From: Vishniacozyma victoriae | Taxonomy: Eukaryota; Basidiomycota; Tremellomycetes; Tremellales; Bulleribasidiaceae | DNA length: 64,000 nt | Direction: 5' to 3' | NCBI GenBank assembly: GCA_017654735.1 | Contig: JADPYG010000006.1 | Location: 186,001 to 250,000 of the forward strand | Shown: positions 46,813 to 58,658 of the stretch, piece after piece | How positions within the stretch are numbered: the first letter of the stretch is position 1 | Layout of the letters: each line of letters opens with the position of its first letter | The notes under the pieces: generated by a model | What the model saw: only the letters and a program-made list of their open reading frames with translations | Databases searched by the model: none | What the model was told of the DNA's origin: nothing | Made by a program: the position numbers and the translations under genes

Positions 46813-49800
46813 CTAGATCCTCCCACCCAACTGCCTGCCCGCCATCACTCTCCTTGGGGTGCCCTCAGTAGATTGAGCAGCCCCATACGCTTTCCACATT
46901 GCCAACCCCGAGTCCCCACTAACTGAAGCAGTAGGGGGCGTTTCAGCTCTAGCCTGCTCTGCCTTGAGTGACAATCGCTTAGCAGTGGCTGCAGAGATAT
47001 TGCGCCCAGCCACAACGGGTGGTGTGGACCCATTGATTCCCCTTGAGTAAGTCGAAGCGTTGGAAACGATTCTGGGTGGATTGAGCAGGTGGCCATTATG
47101 AAGTGATTGTTCGGGCAATTTAGTCGATGGTTGTAAAGCCATTGCGGGCGGTAATGACCTTCGAGTCTTGGATGAATGAGGTCGGATCGTTGCATGTGGA
47201 TCCTCTTCTTGACCATGTCCATGTCCATGCTGTGGGTGGCCATGCTCGTCATGTGCGAGGTCGGGTGATCTTAGTCGATGTGCGAATTTGGCATTAGCAG
47301 CCGTCACCGTCATTCTCTGGCCGGGTCCAGTACCTGCTCGCAGCGGTGTCGAGGACTTGGAAGCGGTAGCAGCCGAACTTGCGTTGACAGCTCGGACCCG
47401 TCGCTGGACAGGACGTTGATCAGCCCCTTTGAAGGCAAATGACATGACCGATTGTCGATCACTAACAAGAGTATCTGTATCTGTCTCGCGTCGTCGAAGG
47501 GATTTGGTAGACATGGGCGAAGGACCATCGACAGTTTTGAGGGGGACTTTAGTGGGTGTTTTATCGTTCATTGTGTCGTCTGACGTAGATGAGGCGTTTG
47601 CTAGTCGTTGAGCGGTAGACTTGCGGGGAGTGGACATTGGGGAGTTTTGAATTGTAGGGAGGCGACCTTCCTGTGGAGGTGTTATTCGGCCCGCTTCGTT
47701 GAGGCGTCTGGACTCGGAGATTCTGCATGTCAGCTATTGTCCAGCTCGAGGGCGACTAGCTTACTCTCGCATATCTAGCCTGAAAGTCAGTCAACGTCAA
47801 GATCGGGTAGATGGGTGACTTACAGTCCTTTCGAGCTACCAATTTTCTGGTTGAGATGCCACTCATGCACCTTGATGAACTGTCATCAGCTTATTCGAGT
47901 GATCGGAAGGAGTATCTCACCTTGTAGAGGTTCCTAGCCCTAATGGACATCCCTCGACGACCATTCGTGACTGGTTTCTCCCTTTTCCCAATATCAGTCA
48001 ACGATTCTGATCTCGTTGCCTGAGTCTTGGTTCTGTGTATTGGTAGATTGGTGCTTCCTGTCTTTTCACATAAGAGTGATACGTCCGTAAACCTCACAAC
48101 CCAGAGATCGTGATGTTCCGTTCGACTTAGGATATCGCTAAGCCTCTTGAAGGATTTTCGCTGGGCGGTGTCGTTACGGCCATTTGATTCGGTTGTGGGC
48201 AGCTGAGTCTCGCTAGATAGTAATCGATTAGGTTTGGGAGCCATCAGCATCTACTATCAGCTCAGGAATATATTTGGCCCTAAAGCGTACCTTGTCTTTC
48301 TCCAACCCCTCGATACGTGCCCATACATCCCTAGTCTTTTCCCTTTCCTCGCTGGAAGCTTTCTCATCTTCAATCGTCCTAACGATAACTTCAACTTCAT
48401 CCACCATTGCTAAAGTCGCTTCATATTCCTTCAGACTCGGGTCGGTATTAAACAAGAGATTTTGGAACAGCAAGGGGTACTTGAGTAATCGCTGGAACGG
48501 TTTCGATAATGAGATGACTAGGCCCGACTCTCCTCTTTCTGTTGCAAGATCTTCAAGAGAGTGTAGGAAATATGATAAGCGTAGAGAAGGGGATTCGTCA
48601 ATTCGTTTCGATTGTCGTTTTGTCGTATTAGACGTGGTGTTTGGCGGTAGTAGAGCCAGACTCTCGTCCACGATTGTCAATGCCCTCTCCAAATGCAAGA
48701 CGTAGGTCGCATACTCTCTCAGTATATATGACTATCATCAGCACGCCGACCCAGAAAAGACTTACATGAGCCGTAAACACATCTGCGAGACTCCTGACCA
48801 AAGGATACTGGTTATCATACCGCTTCTTAAGCGCAGCAGCAAGTTTGATATGCCCTTCCAATATTCCACCTGCCAAAACTTTAAGAACCGCCTCTAACTC
48901 TTCCGGCAGTGCGATAGACTTTGTAATACTCTGAATCGAACTTCTTCTGTCCTTGGCCTGTTTGCCGGATTGATGCGACATACGAGCATATGATGCCGAG
49001 AACGAACTTGCCTGCGTTTGGTTCCGTCCATTTCGAGGCGGAGGCGGCAGGGAATGATGTGAACGTCCTTGGTTCATACTCGCCTGAGACACCTTATGCG
49101 ATGGTCTCCCGTTTGTGAGGATATTGTAAGCGTTCAACCGAGCATCGGTGGGAGATTTGGACTCGGTAGGTGAGGTCGCAGTCGTACTCCCTGAAGCGCT
49201 CCTTGTTGCACCAGATAAACCAGTATGCCGACTGGACGATGATGCGTACTTGGCCGCAATGGGTAGATGACTTTCATCTGATTCGGCAGGTGATGTCGGT
49301 GTCTGCATTGGCGAGTGCGAGGTTGGCGAGAGGGTACGAGCAAGATTATCCGAAGGGTTGTAGAGGCCCAAAGAAGGTGATTGCGCAGAAGCCGGTAGTA
49401 GAGCTTTACAGAATGTCTCGACAAGCTTGTGTAATTCAGACACATATCTTACATTAGCTCGTTCAAAGCTTCGGACGTACCTTTCCTCAGACGAGACAAT
49501 CTCCCATAGAACTTCCTGACGGGTCCTTTCCCTCGGACCCAGATTAGCAATCAATTCCTCCTCTGCCATCTCGCTCCAACTATTCGGGGGAGGTAGGTAA
49601 CTCCTCGTGCTCTGTGATCCATCAGATTCGGTAGGTGATAGTAAAGGCGACTTGTTGGGCGAAGGTGCGAAAGGCTGACCATATGGCGTAGATGTTTTCC
49701 GCATTGATAGCGATCTTCTGGAGGAATATGACTGAGCGGTAGAAGCGCGTGAAGGGGGATTTGGCCTCTCGTCAACAAGACGCGAATTCATCTTGTCTGG

Positions 49801-50214
49801 AGAACGCGGTACCGGCGCAGGTGAATCCAATAGGGATGTACTGGGTGCTGGAGTCGGATTTGGTGATCTAAACGTGACTTTCTTTCCCCCTTCTCCAGAA
49901 GCTCTCCTCATCCTACTTTCCTCCGACTCCCATACTGCCCCAAGCGCATCCATATCCTGCCCATGGGTGTGTACGTGGATATCAGTGGACTGAGGGCGTG
50001 ATGGACCAGATCTGTCGGTATTGGACAATGGAGTAGGGGATCGAAGAGGAGCTGAAGTATTGGAAGGAGTGTCGGAAGTTTGCCTGAGCGAGACCGGTCG
50101 TTTCCTACTTCCATTCGGTGCATTCGCATTCTCTTTGCCACCAGATGCGGAAGAAGAGGGTCGGGTGGGTGGTGGAGTTGGCTGGCCCCTCAGCCGGGAA
50201 AAGAGGGATTTCAT
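46813..50214 (-). CDS. DH-PH Rho guanine-nucleotide exchange factor
   Basis: The start gives MKSLFSRLRGQPTPPPTRP and a long Ser/Pro-rich head. The DH domain begins RTRQEVLWEIVSSEERYVRSF, with a ~200-residue Ser/Thr-rich insert after its first helix. It resumes LPEELEAVLKVLAGGILEGH, RYDNQYPLVRSLADVF, and LVISLSKPFQRLLKYPLLFQ with NLLFNTDPSL, the conserved core helix. A PH-like domain follows (KSFKRLSDILSRTEHHDLWV, VRFTDVSLLCEK). The last ~280 residues are low complexity. DH-PH proteins activate Rho or Cdc42 at growth sites. No CH, PB1, BAR or CNH domain is visible, so it is not Cdc24 or Rom2; which GTPase it serves is unknown. Confidence 0.82.
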
Positions 50215-51027
50215 GTGTAGTGTAGAATATGATGATGAAAGTGTAGAGAGAGGCGCGAAAGATGACGCTTCTATTGATATCTATCAATCTTGCTACTATG
50301 CTTCCGTACTATCTGAAACGCTACAAATTCACAGCCTCCTTTGAGTGTCGGAAAGAAGATACCAGGTGCTCCAGACGGGGTACTGTGCATATGAGGCGGC
50401 ACAAGCGATTCAGCGCCTTGTTGATTGATGACCGAAGTCATTAAAGCTGTCTCTTTCCCCTACGTTCAAAGCCAAGAGAGTGCATATTACAAGATTAAAG
50501 AATACGGCGCACTTCGTCATCGAGGCTGATCAAACTTTGCTTCACGCCTCCCTCAGTTTTGCACACAACACCTCCCTTCCCCAATGTATTTGATAAGTTT
50601 ACACACCAGGGGTCATCGCGTCAACAAGAAAGCAGCCGCGCACAGACCCTCAACACCGGCTCTCTCCGTCGGATCTTCCCGGCGAAGCACTGGGGCATTT
50701 AGGCTCTGGGTATTCACATCTCCACCGCTCGGGAATTGGAGCTATATGCAAGGTAGGTTTGGAAGGCACGCTCCATGAGCAGAACTATCTCGGTCGATTT
50801 GACGATCCTAAATGCGAGCCTCATATAGTAAAGTGAACGAGCCGAATGGGGAGAGCGGCCTCGGTGACTTCTTAGTTGACCTGCCGAGCCTACTGATAAT
50901 CACCGAATATGAGTGGTCCTTTCCAGACGGCGGACAACAAGGTATAAAGGCCAATGCATTATCAGTTGACACTATACATACCTACTCACCTCTGTCTTTA
51001 TTCCCATCAGCCCCAGCTCACTTCAAC
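50215..51027. other. Intergenic, 813 bp
   Basis: Divergent region between the RhoGEF and MIOX. One GCCAAG lies at 50471-50476, about the chance level. Open frames at 50584-50778 and 50812-51195 are without recognisable content. No RNA gene or repeat was seen. Confidence 0.5.
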
Positions 51028-52110
51028 ATGACAGCCATAGCCCCAATGCCGACTCACCACTTCGCTCGAGATGATGGTAGGTCCACCCTTCGCCGCACTG
51101 ATGCTGCGCTCATGACCAGATCCTCGAGGTGCCAACTTCGAAAAGATCTCGGACCTTGTCGACGATATCAATGTTGCCCAGCTCAAGGCGAATGACGCGG
51201 TTGATAACGCTTACGATAAATCTGCTTTCGATGAAGAGAAAGACAAAGCTGGGTTCCGACAGTTTCCCGACTCAAACGAGTCATCTCGTCGCTTCTACAT
51301 GTATGTCTGTACTTCATACCCATGGAGACCCAGGAAGCTGACGGGTAGTGAACAGCATACCAAGCAGACTGTCGAATTCAATATTGAAGCCCGCCGAAAA
51401 GCGTTTGAAAAGCCTCGAGCCACCCTCGGGATCTGGGAAGCGATGGAACTCCTCAATACCCTCGTCGACGCATCTGATCCAGATACCGACGCTAGCCAGA
51501 TCGAACATCTCCTTCAGACATCGGAAGCGATGAGGAAAGACGGTAAACCCGAATGGATGCAGGTTACGGGCCTCATTCACGATTTGGGTAAACTCCTCTA
51601 CTTTTTCGGATCGGATGGTCAGTGGGATGTTGTTGGGGATACATTTGTTGTTGGATGTCAGATTTCTACCGACAAGATTGTGTATTCCGATACGTTTGTC
51701 GATAATCCCGATTTGAAACATAAGACATATTCGACAAAATACGGGATCTACCATCCGAACTGTGGTCTAGAGAAGTTGATGATCTCATGGGGACATGATG
51801 AGTACCTCGTAGGTCTACCTCATCTTCCCTGACTGAACTGAGGATTCAGTATATGGTGTGCAAGAAACAATCGAAACTTCCCCAGGCAGCACTCAACATG
51901 ATCCGCTACCATTCGTTCTACCCCTGGCACCGAGAGAGAGCGTACACGTATTTCGAGAACGAAGCCGATAAACAGGCCTTGAAGGATGTACTAGCTTTCA
52001 ACCCCTATGATCTCTACTCCAAATCGGATTCAAAGCCCGACCCAGTGGCCTTGAGGCCATACTATGAAGACCTGATTGCAAAGTTCTTCCCGGGGAAGAT
52101 CAACTGGTAG
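51028..52110 (+). CDS. myo-Inositol oxygenase
   Basis: Four exons. The N-terminal part is followed by GFRQFPDSNESSRRFYIEQH and KQTVEFNIEARRKAF, the MIOX entry region. The iron ligands are visible: the VTGLIHDLGKLLYFFG motif with H-D, CGLEKLMISWGHDEYLYMV with its His, and MIRYHSFYPWHRERAYTYF with the last His region. It ends AKFFPGKINW, as in other MIOX proteins. The enzyme opens myo-inositol with oxygen to D-glucuronate, the first step of inositol breakdown, which in Cryptococcus-like yeasts also feeds capsule and carbon supply. These yeasts often have several MIOX genes. Length normal. Confidence 0.94.
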
Positions 52111-53065
52111 ATAGTGGATAAAATGAGCCTGGAGAAGAGAGAGTAGGCAGTAAAGAATCAATTTGTAAGGTCCACTGTTGGACAGTAGCAGGACGCGTGT
52201 TATACAATAGTTATGGTTTATTCATTGGGATATAGTCAATGAATCATCAGATCTGACCACTGTCCAAAGTAGAAATGGGCGTCTGTGCGTTGTTTAGGCC
52301 CTTAATTAGCCGGATCCCAAGGAGAAGATAACTGAAGAGGGACAATTTATTTTCTCAGCTCACTCACCCTCAGATCTGCGCTCTCTCGCACGTATGGTGG
52401 CTGACTCTATGTCACCTCGCTACCATGCTCTCACGTCAAAGTATACACGTATCAAAATCACGACCCCCTTTTAACAAAACTGCCACAACCGTATTCCAGA
52501 AAGACCCTGAACCCCTTAATACTTCCCGTATGGTAACTAACTGCTTAGCCGGTCTTTGCTAATTGCTAATTGCTGATCTCTCAGCATATAGCATATAGAC
52601 TAGCAACGTAGGCGACGGCGGCCGAGGTAGCATCATCATTCATCCCACCCGGTGTAGGTAGTTTTGATCTCCTTGAAATCTGTGTATAGATAGCTAGACG
52701 TCATTTTCACACACACTTTACAAATCACCCATACTTCGACGCGTGTAGAGGTCGCCGAGTACGCCTCTCATACACCGCAGACTCGACCCCTACGCCGCCA
52801 TCGTCATCCCTCATTCACATCTAGGCCTGGACTCATCCGTTCTATCACTTGTTCATACTATCGTTCGCGCTATCCTCAACAAGACTGGCGAGTAACACCT
52901 TATCAATTCGACCGACCGATATCGTCATTGACACACTCGACCTGCCCTGACCCCGCATCATCACTCAACGTCCTTTACCCCTGTCTACCCCCATTTCCAT
53001 CCGCCATCCATCAACAAACGATCGACTGACCGAGTCAAGTCTTTGTCTATACTCCCCCTTGAGTC
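52111..53065. other. Intergenic, 955 bp
   Basis: It holds the 3' side of MIOX and probably a long pyrimidine- and CA-rich leader for the next gene (about 52700-53065). No gene, repeat array or RNA gene was recognised. Confidence 0.5.
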
Positions 53066-54971
53066 ATGGCTATCTTGTCCAAAGCCTCGCGGTCGTACGC
53101 GACGGTAGAACATGATCCCAATGGACTCGCCGAGGTCGGTTCAGTACCTTATTCATACAAACGTGAAATCAAGACCCATCGTCCTCGTAAGCACTCCATT
53201 CTCGTCGTGTACGATTACTTACGTCTAGCACTTTCCGAGACCCACCTGAGAAGACCTGGAATGCACGACTCGCAACTATCTTCCGCCTTCAACCTCTCGT
53301 CACGTCATCGCGAAGCCAAAGTCGCCGAAGGACAGCGTGCCGAAGCCGAGCATATGCTCAATCCCGAGTACCGGTCTGCGCACAATTTCTCAATGGACGA
53401 AGCTGGACCCAGTCGGAGAAAAGAGAGGACTGCTGGTGGGATACTCGGTGGTTCGGCTTTGAAAGCTACCTCTAGCTTGAGTAATTTCAAGGGACCTGGG
53501 AAAAAGAGTCAATTGTCAGGAGTATATGTGGATGCCGAGGGACGGGTACACGACACCGAATTTGATCCATTCGCAGCGGTAGCGGAAGTGACGCGGAATA
53601 AATCACGGAGACGGAGTGCATTTGGATCAGAGAGAAAGAGGGGAAGCGATTCGGATTCGACGATTTCAGAGGATTCTGTCGACAAGTCGGGTGCGGGTCC
53701 TGGATCAGATGGAAACCCGAACGAAGAGTTGAATCGCCAACGACGGGAATCTGAACGGAAACAACTCGAGGCCGTATCTTCCGGTCAAGCAATGATGCGG
53801 AGAAGAAGTGTTTTGAGTCAGAGGAGTGGAGAAGGAAGGATGACACCAAGTTTGCCGAGTCTGAAATCAACGGATGAACAACCCATGTCGGCCATACAGC
53901 ATTATCATCTCGATAGGTTGAGCCGTTCCAAACCCGGTCAAAGTTATGGATCAAATCACCGGTCCCCACTTTCGCCTACATTCGGTCATAGTCCGTCCAG
54001 CTTTCTACCTCCAGTTGCCGACTCTGACGAGAGACCAGTCAAATCAACAGAAATCACTTCAACATCTTCCCTTAAAGCCATGCGCCCACCTCCTGCACCT
54101 AAATCCAAGGTCGAGATCAAAGCCGGCGGAACGAAAAAGATCACAGGATTTGATGCGCCCGAATCACCAATGACACAACAATCACAGCAGACTCCTCGTC
54201 AGACTCCACGTCCTGGAAGTCATCTCACCTTATCGCCCGGGCGGGTCAGTAGTAGCTCACGCGTATCACGCGTTTCGTCCGAGACACAAACCGAATCACG
54301 CATGAGACCGGCTGAACGGCCTCGGGAAGAGACATTCCCCGAAACGCCTGCACAGGCCAAGAAACGTGAAGATCGACAACGGAAACAAGCGAATCTTGGG
54401 TTCAGTCGAGCGTCTTCATCTCGGCTACCTCTGGATGTTCGGGCGTCGTCCTCCGCTGGCGCGAGGGTACTGCCTGAAATCGAGATCCTCGCCGACGATG
54501 ATCCACGCGTCGTCATTCCCGCTGACGGTCCTTCAACGAGAGTACAAACCAAGTATACTCAGGCCGACCACGTTATACGCCCATTCGCTTCTTCGTCTGT
54601 GCTCGATCGACCAAGTTCTCTACGTTCCGGTATGGCTGGAAGTGGTACCAAAGCGCCCTCTGAGATCTTGGATGAAGGTCATGGTGGATACGTACCTACT
54701 CGATGGGCAAAAGGCGACAAGCTCCTACGAGTTACGGAAGATGAAAAGGAGAAATACAGGCCTAAGGAATGGGGAGGCAAGACCGGTGATTTGGCAGGTA
54801 AACCAGAAGAATGGAGGTCAGTCTTTCCGTCTTGTATTTGGGGCATTATACTGATCCACTAGACCAACGGCCAAGGAAGTTATCAAGAAGGAATGGAAGG
54901 ATTTCTCGACGCATGCGAAATTCGGACTGTTTAAAGCCAGCAAGAAGCTATCGAGAAAGGCTGATATGTGA
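53066..54971 (+). CDS. Hypothetical Ser/Arg-rich protein
   Basis: I recognise no family. The main exon runs from 53066 with a probable 42-nt intron at 53187-53228 (GTAAGC...TTACGTCTAG); since 42 is a multiple of three, reading through also stays open. A second intron near 54817-54862 joins to RPTAKEVIKKEWKDFSTHAK and FGLFKASKKLSRKADM. The ordered parts are the head (NGLAEVGSVPYSYKREIKTH) and QLSGVYVDAEGRVHDTEFDP with FAAVAEV; the rest is Ser/Pro/Arg-rich and probably disordered. GGYVPTRWAKGDKLLRVTED looks conserved. Many Ser-Pro and Arg-x-x-Ser sites suggest a phosphorylated protein. A very long leader precedes it. Confidence 0.6.
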
Positions 54972-55252
54972 TTTGGGATTCGGGATTCAGATGGATATGT
55001 GGATAAGATAAGGATAAGAAGGACAATCAGCTTGCGTCATGTGCATAGATTCTTGGATAGAATTGTAGCGGTTCACGGTCAAGGTTGTACTCGTATAGCC
55101 TCTGTTACTCGTATGAAGTTCTATGTTTGCCTAATTGTATAAGCTGGGCATGGTGCCGGTGCCACATTCAACTACTTCCGTCCGGCAAAAGGAGCTCCAG
55201 CCTGACCTGTGCAATATGGATGAATTACTATTTACAGTAATTCAAGTATATT

Positions 55253-55394
55253 GCCAAGGGAAAGCTGGACCTGGATCTCCCGAATTAAACTCCCTCCCTT
55301 CTTCCCCCTACTGACTCCTCAATCCTCTGCTCTTTCCTTCTAACCCACGTCACTCTGCTAAAACCTGCTGTTGTGGCCAAGACATTCTGCCAAG
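55253..55394 (+). promoter_or_regulatory. Three candidate PacC/Rim101 sites (GCCAAG)
   Basis: Exact hexamers occur at 55253-55258, 55376-55381 and 55389-55394, all on the coding strand; the last two starts are 13 bp apart. They fit PacC binding to its own promoter. Function is inferred. Confidence 0.5.
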
Positions 55395-55651
55395 CTTACA
55401 AGCTACCAAGCACTTTTAAGGATCCCAAGACTCTCGGCGTTCCAGCTCATCTGAATTAAACCCCCCACTATTCATCATCTCTTTCGTCAATTGCACTTGT
55501 TAGTTTACATCAACAGCTATTTATCAACCGACTGCGATACATCAACAACATCCACACCTCGAGAGCGTACGCATAGGAGCTACATCTGGAGTAAATTTGA
55601 CACGTCCGAAACGTGACAAAGCAAGGAACAAACAGTCGATCGAAACTCGGT

Positions 55652-55657
55652 GCCAAG
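55652..55657 (+). promoter_or_regulatory. Candidate PacC/Rim101 site (GCCAAG), close to start codon
   Basis: The hexamer lies 44 bp before the PacC start codon, probably within the leader, so its role is less sure than the three upstream copies. Confidence 0.35.
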
Positions 55658-55701
55658 ACATTCCATCAACATACACTTGAACCATTGTTCTTTCGTTCAC
55701 A

Positions 55702-58179
55702 ATGAGTCTATACCCTCAAGTCCCAATGCAGGATCATCATCACCACCATTCTTACCTCTCTGGCCACTCTAGTAATGGTCATCAATCTCACTCGCAATCT
55801 CAATTCCGGTCACTTTCTTCTTCGTCGCCTTCCGAAAGTTCCCTCGACCCCATCACTCCTCCAATGCCAAGCGACTCGATGCATCACCTCAACATGTCTG
55901 TTCGAAGGGATTCGGAGATCACCAACAGTGATGATCAGACTCAGGTGCATGGGAATGGCGACAATATCTCGTGTAAATGGCAGGAATGTCAGTATCGATC
56001 GCCAAACCCAGAGGATCTTTACGAACATCTATGTAACGCACACGTCGGTAGGAAGAGTACCAACAACTTGTGTTTGACTTGTGCATGGGAAGGATGTGGT
56101 GTCAAGTGCGTCAAGAGGGATCATATCACTAGTCATCTACGAGGTAAGTGTTAACACCGCATTACGCAGTACGCAGCTGACGATAAAGTTCACACTCCCC
56201 TCAAACCACATCCTTGTCAGGTATGCGGCAAGACTTTCAAGCGACCTCAGGATCTGAAGAAGCATGAACGTATCCACACTACCGAACATCATCAACTACA
56301 CAAGCTGTCCAAGGCCGCTACGACCGATGATCCAGCTTTCAACACTCGAGTCACGACTGCCGATAGGATGCATCACGACATGCTACGGCCTCGATCTCCC
56401 TACTCTTCCTTGTCGCCCGCTTCGTCTCATTCCAAGGGTCCTACGCCGTACGACATATTCATGCAGCAGCAGAACGTGATGAATGCTCAAAAAGCATCGG
56501 CTCAGTCTCAATCTCAATCTGGCCAGTCGCCAAACGCTCTCGCCGCTTTACATAAACGACAACACGACGAGCTTGTCGCATACCAACAGCGAGAACTTCA
56601 AATTCTCCAACAACTTGCCTACCACCAGCAACAATCGCAGGTGTATGCTGCTCAGTTGACGGATGCCAACGGTAAAGGTGGTGTCAAGCGTACTTCGGAG
56701 GAAGACGATTTCGAGCGTTTCCTATCCGACATGAAGAAACGTAAAGTGGAGCCGGTATATGATGATGGTATGTCCTAAAATGCCAAGAGTCTTGGCATCC
56801 AAGCTAACATCCTAGACATGGCAAGCCGACTTAACAATCTCGTCCCATCCAACCCATCAAGCTACGGTGGTATGGGTATGCCACCTATGCCAATGAGCTT
56901 CACCAACCCATCGCCTTTCGGTGCTACCAACGGTGGATCTTACTCGTCTGGTATGTCGCACATGGCCATTCCCGGTCAGCAGCAGATGCAGATGCCCGAA
57001 ATCAGGAACGAAGCCGATTTGGCCATGTTCAACACCTTCATGATGTCGCTTGGACGAGATGCCGCCAACCAAATGCCCCACGCCATGGCTCACGGCGCTT
57101 CATACGATAGCACCTCGGGTAGTTCATCTTCTCCCTTGTCGACCGAGAGTCCGATCGAAGATTTGTTCAACCCCGATGAACTTGCTTCACTCGGTTTATC
57201 GGGTATGCCAGGTATGGCTTCATCTTTGCCGACCGATCTCGGTATGAACCAGTCCTACGGTCACATGTACCCTTCGCTATCTGGACTCGATATGCCCCGA
57301 CACCGAGCAGCTTCATCTACCGAACTCGACATGTCCAAGCGACCTATCGCTGCTCTCCCCCGATCCCATTCTGTCGCTACCAAGGGTTCAAGCGGTTATC
57401 CCTCGTACAACATGAATCCCAACGGGTACAGCGATATTCCCGACTTTGCTCAATCGGGTAACGACTTCAGCAACACCTTGTCTAGTGATTACTCTTCATT
57501 CGATTCGCTCGCTAGGTCCAAGAACCCCATGCCGGCAGCTACGATGGCTCCTAGGGATTTCTACAAGAAGACCTACAGGCATGTCGCACCTCTCGGAGCA
57601 CCTGTTTCATCCCGTCAATCTGCTCTACGCGAGTCTTCAGAACGTACCGAGATGGACGATGATGATGAGGATGATCGATCTATTAGTCCATCTAGCGATA
57701 TGACGCCCAAGATCTCTGTTCGAAGTCTCCTTGTTGATGAAGAGAATATCGATCCTGAACTCAGATTACCGAAGATTTCAACTCGACAACGCTCAAGTTT
57801 CTCGATTCCATCACTCCACGATTCCCATCTCGACGTCTACACTCGTCCATCCTCCGAGACTCACCTTCCCGCGAAACGTCACACCGAAGATGAGCTCACT
57901 GGCGGTGTCAAGCGATTAGAATTGGCAGACCGTGAATACTCTACTTCAAGGTCTCCCGAAATTGACTCTCGTCCTGGTACCGCCGACCACAGTAAGGAAT
58001 TGAGGAGACGTCATACCGCTTTAATCAAATCTTGGATCGTAGCTGTCAACATTGGGTTCATGCGTCGCCAAGCCGAAGAGGCAGCTAGTCGATCGAGGAT
58101 GGATGAAGTGGAGGAAGAAGAGGAGGGTAGTGATATTACTACGCCTCTGACGCCTAGGGCGGCTAGTATCTTGGTCTAG
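55702..58179 (+). CDS. RIM101: PacC/Rim101 ambient-pH zinc-finger transcription factor
   Basis: Three exons, about 790 residues. The N-terminal part is His/Ser-rich, with a run of five His. Three C2H2 fingers follow in PacC order: [20 protein letters not shown] with [34 protein letters not shown], and [20 protein letters not shown]. The phrases [16 protein letters not shown] and [15 protein letters not shown] are nearly diagnostic. A Gln/Ser-rich region, then KKRKVEP (a possible NLS) and an acidic C-terminus ([15 protein letters not shown]) follow. In fungi PacC is cleaved on alkaline signal and activates alkaline genes by binding GCCARG. Four such sites lie upstream of this gene. Confidence 0.95.
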
Positions 58180-58658
58180 ACGACGTCCTACCTCTCTGAG
58201 CGTTCTGGATTGTAATATTGGGATCATACGTCGCTAAGCCGGGAAAGGTTTCAGCCGTTCGAGGGTGGATGAGGAAGGCAGTGACGTCTCTCGGCCATTG
58301 GTCCATAGGGCAGCTCGTAGCTTCGTCCATGAGGCCAATGGGCCGGGCAGACAGGAGCTCATGTAATTTGTAGTGTTGGTATCCGTCGAAGACAGGAAAG
58401 TTGGTTGTATTTTATTGTCTTATATAGATGTTTCTGGAAATATGAACAATCTCTCATCACTCTCAATTTATTGCATAGCTGGCTCGGGATTGGTGTTCTT
58501 ACACTTGGCGCTGGACATGAGATGAGCTCAGGGTTTCGACGCGTCGCGATTCGAGGTGACTTTTGATTTCTGGATTCACAAAGTCATTCACTGCTTCCCA
58601 TCTGCTTCGTCGAAACATATACATCGAGTCACCTATCAACACAGTGGATACACCAGTA
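58180..58658. other. Intergenic, 479 bp
   Basis: It lies between PacC and RTT109. One CTTGGC is at 58504-58509, about the chance level. No RNA gene or repeat was recognised. Confidence 0.45.

Larger units (their letters stand above)
54972..55701. promoter_or_regulatory. RIM101: PacC/RIM101 upstream region, 730 bp
   Basis: Between the stop of the previous gene and the PacC start lie four GCCAAG hexamers (55253, 55376, 55389, 55652) and a pyrimidine-rich leader. No RNA gene was seen. Confidence 0.5.

Noticed and set aside
50471..58509. GCCAAG at 50471 and CTTGGC at 58504 as further PacC sites
   Set aside because: Single copies in 813-bp and 479-bp regions are at the level expected by chance.
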